The translations under genes and the position numbers were made by a program. Shown here one piece after another: positions 6,843 through 10,059 of a DNA stretch of 10,059 nt (position 1 is its first letter; every line of letters starts with the position of its first letter). The notes below the pieces were generated by a model that did not search any database, was not told where the DNA came from, and was given only the letters and a program-made list of their open reading frames with translations. This DNA is from Sulfurospirillum sp. UBA6810 (GTDB lineage Bacteria; Campylobacterota; Campylobacteria; Campylobacterales; Sulfurospirillaceae). The stretch covers positions 1 through 10,059 of the forward strand of contig DKEY01000090.1 of assembly GCA_002469305.1 (NCBI GenBank), in the 5' to 3' direction.

Positions 6843-9389
6843 TTACCCCTCTAGAGATTTTTTAGCAAATTCCAATGCAACTTTTTTAGCTTCTTCTATC
6901 TTTGAAGCATCTTTTCCACCCGCTTGTGCAAAGTCATCACGGCCACCACCGCCACCACCAACGATAGGTGCTACATTTTTTATCCAATCTCCCGCTTTTA
7001 ATGGAGCATTTTTAATCCCTGCTGCTATCATGACTTTATCGCCTTTTATTTGGAAAAGTAAGATGGCTACTTTATCTTTCTGATTTTTAAAATCATCTAT
7101 CGTTTTTTTGATATCCCCAGCTCCAAGCTCATCAACGATAAGTTCAACTCCATTTACATGTAAGCTTTCTACTGACTTGCCAGCGTTTGCTTCAAGAGCT
7201 TCCACATCTGCTTTTAACTCTTTGATTTCATTTTTCAAACGCTCTATACCGATGAGTGGATCATTGTGTTTTAAGGCTTCACTCACCTCTGCAAGTGTCG
7301 CTCTCATACTTTTTGCATACTCTAGCGCACTTGCACCACAGATAGCTTCTATACGTCTTACACCTGCACTTACACCGCTTTCTTTTACGATAAAAAAGCT
7401 TCCGATAGAAGAGACATTTTTAACATGTGTACCTCCGCAAAGTTCTATACTTGCATCGCCAAAAGAGACAACACGAACTTCATCGCCATACTTTTCGCCA
7501 AAAAGAGCCATAGCTCCTGAGTTTTTTGCCTCATCAATACTCATGTTTTTCGTACAAGTATCAACACAACTTGCTATCACGTTATTGACAAGGTTTTCTA
7601 CTTGAGTTACTTCTTCACTACTCATAGCTTTAGGATGGGAAAAGTCAAATCTAAGTCTATCTTTCTCAACAGAACTTCCTGCTTGTGCAACGTGTTCCCC
7701 AAGAACGTCTCTCAAAGCTGCATGTAAAAGATGTGTTGCTGAGTGGTGTTTTTCTGCTTCAAATCTTGTTGTATCTACTCTTACATGTAACTTATCACCA
7801 ACACTAAGAGGCTTTTGTAACTCTACATGTGAAAGATTGATATCAAAGAATTTTTTTGTATCATCTACTGTACCATAACCTTCTATCTCTCCGCTATCTC
7901 CACACTGTCCACCACTTTGGGCATAAAATGGCGTTTTGTTAAGCATCATCCAACCACTATCTTCTAAAGTTTGCACCTCTTTAAAATCTTCATCTAAAAG
8001 GGCAATGACACTTACATCATCTTGTGTTTGAGTGTAGCCTGTAAATTCATTGAGTCCAAATCTCTCTAATAGTGCTTTAAAATCTCCACTTGCTGCCTTA
8101 TCTCCACTCCCTTTCCAAGAAGCTTTTGAACGCATCCGCTGCTCTTTCATGAGAGTATCAAACGCATCACTATCTACTTTAAGTCCTTTGTCTCTAAGCA
8201 TATCTTCAGTAAGATCAAGGGGAAAACCATACGTATCATTGAGCTTAAAAGCAACAGCTCCTGAAAAAACGTCTTTTGTATTTTTTAATTCTGCTTCAAA
8301 GAGTTCAAGTCCTGAAGCAATAGTCACCAAAAATCTCTCTTCTTCCAATCTTATCTGCTCACTGATAGCCTCTTTTTTTTCTAAAAGATATGGATATTGT
8401 TTTGCCATGAGCACATTGAGTGTATCTAAAAGCTTGTATAAAAATGGCTCTTTTATCCCTAAGAGATATCCATGTCTTACAGCACGACGAGCAATACGTC
8501 TTAGAACATATCCACGACCTTCATTTGAAAAGTTTGTTCCTTGTGCGAGTAAAAATGCAACTGAACGGATATGATCTGCGATAACTCTATAACTAGCGCC
8601 ATCTACATAAGTATAAGGCTTGCCACAAAGCTTTGCTACCTCGTTGATAAGAGGCATAAAAAGTGAGCTGTCATAATTACTCTGTTTTCCCTCACAAACT
8701 GCGACAGTTCGCTCCAGTCCCATACCTGTGTCGATAGAAGGCTTTGGAAGTGGAGTGAGAGTACCACTTGCATCACGATAATACTGCATGAAAACCAAGT
8801 TCCATATCTCTAAAAATCTATCACCATCGCCACCCATATAATCTTCAGGGCTATTAAAATGCTCCGCACCTTGGTCGATAAATATCTCACTACATGGACC
8901 ACATGGACCCACATCTCCCATCTGCCAAAAGTTATCTTTATCCCCAAATCTCTTGATACGTTCAAGTGGCACGTGTTTTTGCCAAAGAATTTCTGCCTCA
9001 TCATCGCTTTCATGTACAGTAACCCAAAGCTTCTCTTTTGGGAGTTTTAAAACTTCTGTTACAAATTCCCAAGCATGGGCTATCGCATCTTCTTTAAAAT
9101 AATCCCCAAAAGAAAAGTTACCCAACATCTCAAAAAAAGTATGATGACGCGCAGTGTAACCTACATTGTCTAAGTCATTATGTTTACCACCAGCTCTTAT
9201 ACAAGTTTGGCAACTTGTAGCACGTGGTGGATTTGGGCGAGGAATTTCACCTGTAAAAATACTCTTAAAAGGAACCATCCCTGCATTTGTAAAGAGAAGG
9301 GTTGCATCATCTGGAACAAGTGGCGCACTTGGTACTATCTTGTGCCCTTTTTGTTCAAAAAAGTTTAAAAATTCTGCTCTAACATCCAT
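6843..9389 (-). CDS. alaS: Alanyl-tRNA synthetase
   Basis: This class II synthetase charges tRNA-Ala with alanine and also hydrolyses mischarged Ser/Gly-tRNA-Ala. The 848-residue length is normal and the order of domains is complete. The catalytic core occupies about 1-400, with LLFTNAGMVPFK and the motif ARHHTFFEMLGNFSFGDYF. The editing domain supplies the zinc ligands H549-x-x-x-H553 (in HSATH), and C651-GGT-H655. The C-terminal C-Ala domain ends in a glycine-rich run (GGGGGGRDDFAQAGGKD, near 815-835) and a helix. The start ATG 9389 follows AGGA with a 6-base spacer. It is the first gene of a six-gene minus-strand unit, read from the divergent spacer. Nothing is missing or unusual. Confidence 0.98.
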   Translation of the reverse strand: MDVRAEFLNFFEQKGHKIVPSAPLVPDDATLLFTNAGMVPFKSIFTGEIPRPNPPRATSCQTCIRAGGKHNDLDNVGYTARHHTFFEMLGNFSFGDYFKEDAIAHAWEFVTEVLKLPKEKLWVTVHESDDEAEILWQKHVPLERIKRFGDKDNFWQMGDVGPCGPCSEIFIDQGAEHFNSPEDYMGGDGDRFLEIWNLVFMQYYRDASGTLTPLPKPSIDTGMGLERTVAVCEGKQSNYDSSLFMPLINEVAKLCGKPYTYVDGASYRVIADHIRSVAFLLAQGTNFSNEGRGYVLRRIARRAVRHGYLLGIKEPFLYKLLDTLNVLMAKQYPYLLEKKEAISEQIRLEEERFLVTIASGLELFEAELKNTKDVFSGAVAFKLNDTYGFPLDLTEDMLRDKGLKVDSDAFDTLMKEQRMRSKASWKGSGDKAASGDFKALLERFGLNEFTGYTQTQDDVSVIALLDEDFKEVQTLEDSGWMMLNKTPFYAQSGGQCGDSGEIEGYGTVDDTKKFFDINLSHVELQKPLSVGDKLHVRVDTTRFEAEKHHSATHLLHAALRDVLGEHVAQAGSSVEKDRLRFDFSHPKAMSSEEVTQVENLVNNVIASCVDTCTKNMSIDEAKNSGAMALFGEKYGDEVRVVSFGDASIELCGGTHVKNVSSIGSFFIVKESGVSAGVRRIEAICGASALEYAKSMRATLAEVSEALKHNDPLIGIERLKNEIKELKADVEALEANAGKSVESLHVNGVELIVDELGAGDIKKTIDDFKNQKDKVAILLFQIKGDKVMIAAGIKNAPLKAGDWIKNVAPIVGGGGGGRDDFAQAGGKDASKIEEAKKVALEFAKKSLEG
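6846..6852 (-). promoter_or_regulatory. Ribosome binding site for the TTG start of the small membrane protein
   Basis: AGAGGGG lies 6 bases before TTG 6839 and overlaps the last sense codons of alaS (Leu-Glu-Gly). It is the strongest Shine-Dalgarno in the operon and fixes the start upstream of helix 1. Confidence 0.65.
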
Positions 9390-9445
9390 CGCTATTCCTA
9401 TGTGTATAAAAAATTCATCTATTTTATCGAAAAAATCATTAAATA

Positions 9446-9451
9446 ATTATA
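9446..9451 (-). promoter_or_regulatory. Candidate -10 element of the alaS operon promoter
   Basis: A perfect TATAAT on the minus strand lies 56 bases upstream of the alaS ATG, with no clear -35 at 16-18 bases. A second, weaker candidate is the TAAAAT in CGATAAAATAG closer to the gene (about 9422-9430). The transcript would cover all six minus-strand genes down to the PBP gene. Confidence 0.45.
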
Positions 9452-9479
9452 GCTTGAGGAACTAAATATTAGAGCTTAA
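9451..9479. repeat. Weak direct repeat AGCTTRA in the divergent spacer
   Basis: AGCTTGA begins at 9451 and AGCTTAA at 9473, 22 bases apart, about two helical turns. AraC-family proteins often bind paired direct half-sites at about this distance, and the first copy touches the alaS -10. The half-site is short, so chance is a real alternative. Confidence 0.2.
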
Positions 9480-9494
9480 CGTAGTTGCAAAACT

Positions 9495-9523
9495 TTTACA
9501 CTTTCCTTACACGTTAATAAAAT
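9495..9523 (+). promoter_or_regulatory. Candidate promoter of the AraC-family gene
   Basis: TTTACA at 9495-9500 and TAAAAT at 9518-9523 are separated by exactly 17 bases, a good sigma70 pair. The start of transcription would be near 9530, giving a leader of about 49 bases before the ATG at 9579. The rest of the 189-base spacer between alaS and this gene holds no visible gene, and in-frame TAG at 9543 rules out a longer reading frame for the regulator. Confidence 0.45.
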
Positions 9524-9578
9524 AGAATCAAAATTATAAAACTAGTTTTTAGATTTATATATTTTAAAAGGATTTAAT

Positions 9579-10007
9579 ATGAGCAAGGTTACTCACTTTC
9601 GTCAATTTGAACAAACAGATAGCGGTGACTTATGTTTAGTCAATACTTTTCTTGCAAAATATCGCAAATCCCTTGAATACAGCTCTTGTGTTAGAGCCAA
9701 TGTCGAGATAATACTTTCACAAAAAGGAAATGCAAGTATAAAAAACTTATCAATGCTCTCTAAATGTTGCAGCCAAAGGCAGATTGAGAGAAACTTCAAA
9801 AGTGAAATCGGTACCTCCCCCAAAAAATTTTCAGAAGTTATACAGTTTAAATATGCACTTGAATTATTAAAACAAAACAAATACACACTTGTTGACATAG
9901 CTTTAAGTGCTGGCTACTATGATCAAGCTCATTTCATCAATAGCTTTAAAAAATTCACAGGAACTACCCCTGAAAACTTTTTAAAACAATCTTCTAAAAG
10001 AGTCTAA
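9579..10007 (+). CDS. Short AraC-family transcriptional regulator (DNA-binding domain with small N-terminal part)
   Basis: The 142-residue protein is nearly all AraC/XylS DNA-binding domain. The first helix-turn-helix is at about 54-74 (SIKNLSMLSKCCSQRQIERNF) and the second at about 103-124, with the family signature D-I-A-L-S-A-G-Y-Y-D-Q-A-H-F and closing G-T-T-P-E-N-F (128-134). The first 50 residues resemble the tail of a sensory domain; the 120 or so residues that would normally precede it in full-length members are absent, and an in-frame TAG lies 36 bases upstream of the ATG, so no frame continues into them. AAGGA sits 6 bases before the ATG. It could bind DNA without a ligand, like the short SoxS/MarA type, or be a reduced relic. 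Its target is unknown; being divergent from alaS, the shared spacer is one candidate. It is transcribed away from all the other genes. Confidence 0.88.
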   Translation: MSKVTHFRQFEQTDSGDLCLVNTFLAKYRKSLEYSSCVRANVEIILSQKGNASIKNLSMLSKCCSQRQIERNFKSEIGTSPKKFSEVIQFKYALELLKQNKYTLVDIALSAGYYDQAHFINSFKKFTGTTPENFLKQSSKRV

Positions 10008-10028
10008 ACACTTTGGTTTAGACTCTTT
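9997..10028 (+). terminator. Hairpin terminator overlapping the end of the AraC-family gene
   Basis: AAAGAGTCTAAAC at 9997-10009 pairs perfectly with GTTTAGACTCTTT at 10016-10028 around a six-base loop. The stem includes the stop codon. It ends in TTT but has no long T run on the plus strand; read on the minus strand it is followed by TTTTAG, so it may work in both directions. The last 31 bases of the window show an ATG at 10055 that could begin another gene, which is too short to judge. Confidence 0.7.
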
Positions 10029-10059
10029 ATAAGAAGAAATATATAAAATTAAGATGAAG

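Noticed and set aside
7108..8574. Long plus-strand open frames opposite alaS (165 and 174 codons)
   Set aside because: They are antisense to alaS, serine- and leucine-rich low-complexity translations without family motifs or ribosome sites.
9390..9578. Riboswitch or T-box-like leader before alaS
   Set aside because: The leader is only about 45-55 bases, with no stable stem or T-box sequence seen.
9602..9898. Minus-strand frame of 98 codons opposite the AraC-family gene
   Set aside because: It is the antisense shadow of a clear AraC DNA-binding domain and shows no motif of its own.
1..10059. CRISPR arrays, insertion sequences, tRNA or rRNA genes, a phage or defence cassette
   Set aside because: No spaced repeats, transposase motifs, terminal inverted repeats or RNA gene patterns were found, and gene content is core metabolism throughout.

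Overview
The window looks like chromosomal DNA from a Campylobacterota (epsilonproteobacterial) bacterium, most likely a Sulfurimonas-like genome. This rests on low G+C, A/T-rich codon use, very tight gene packing, T-rich promoters with a strong -10 only, and the style of the sensory proteins. The assignment is inferred from composition and protein character; no database search was made.

From right to left on the minus strand there is a compact six-gene unit: alaS (alanyl-tRNA synthetase), a small four-helix membrane protein with two membrane histidines, a Maf-family nucleotide pyrophosphatase, a BioF-like PLP-dependent oxoamine synthase, a single short Opp/Dpp-type ABC ATPase, and a class A penicillin-binding protein (PBP1A type). 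Gaps are 3 and 0 bases for the first two junctions, and the next three junctions are 4-base start/stop overlaps, so the genes are almost certainly co-transcribed and translationally coupled. The functions are mixed housekeeping (translation, nucleotide sanitation, a biotin-type reaction, cell wall synthesis) rather than one pathway.

After a 100-base gap with its own good extended -10 promoter, a further minus-strand gene runs off the left edge of the window. It encodes a membrane sensor: TM, double Cache, TM, HAMP-like linker, PAS, then a GGDEF domain that is degenerate (PGDEF). It has no ATG start and needs TTG or GTG.

On the right, on the plus strand and divergent from alaS, is a short AraC-family regulator (142 aa) that is nearly all DNA-binding domain. 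It ends in a perfect 13-bp hairpin that overlaps its stop codon. The 189-base divergent spacer holds a promoter for each side and a weak direct repeat.

The most distinctive features are the run of TTG start codons (five of seven minus-strand genes, each with a clear Shine-Dalgarno), the degenerate GGDEF domain, the orphan truncated-type ABC ATPase, and the CopD/HemJ-like membrane protein. I see no mobile element, CRISPR array, RNA gene or evidence of a new multi-gene system; most of the window is ordinary core genome.
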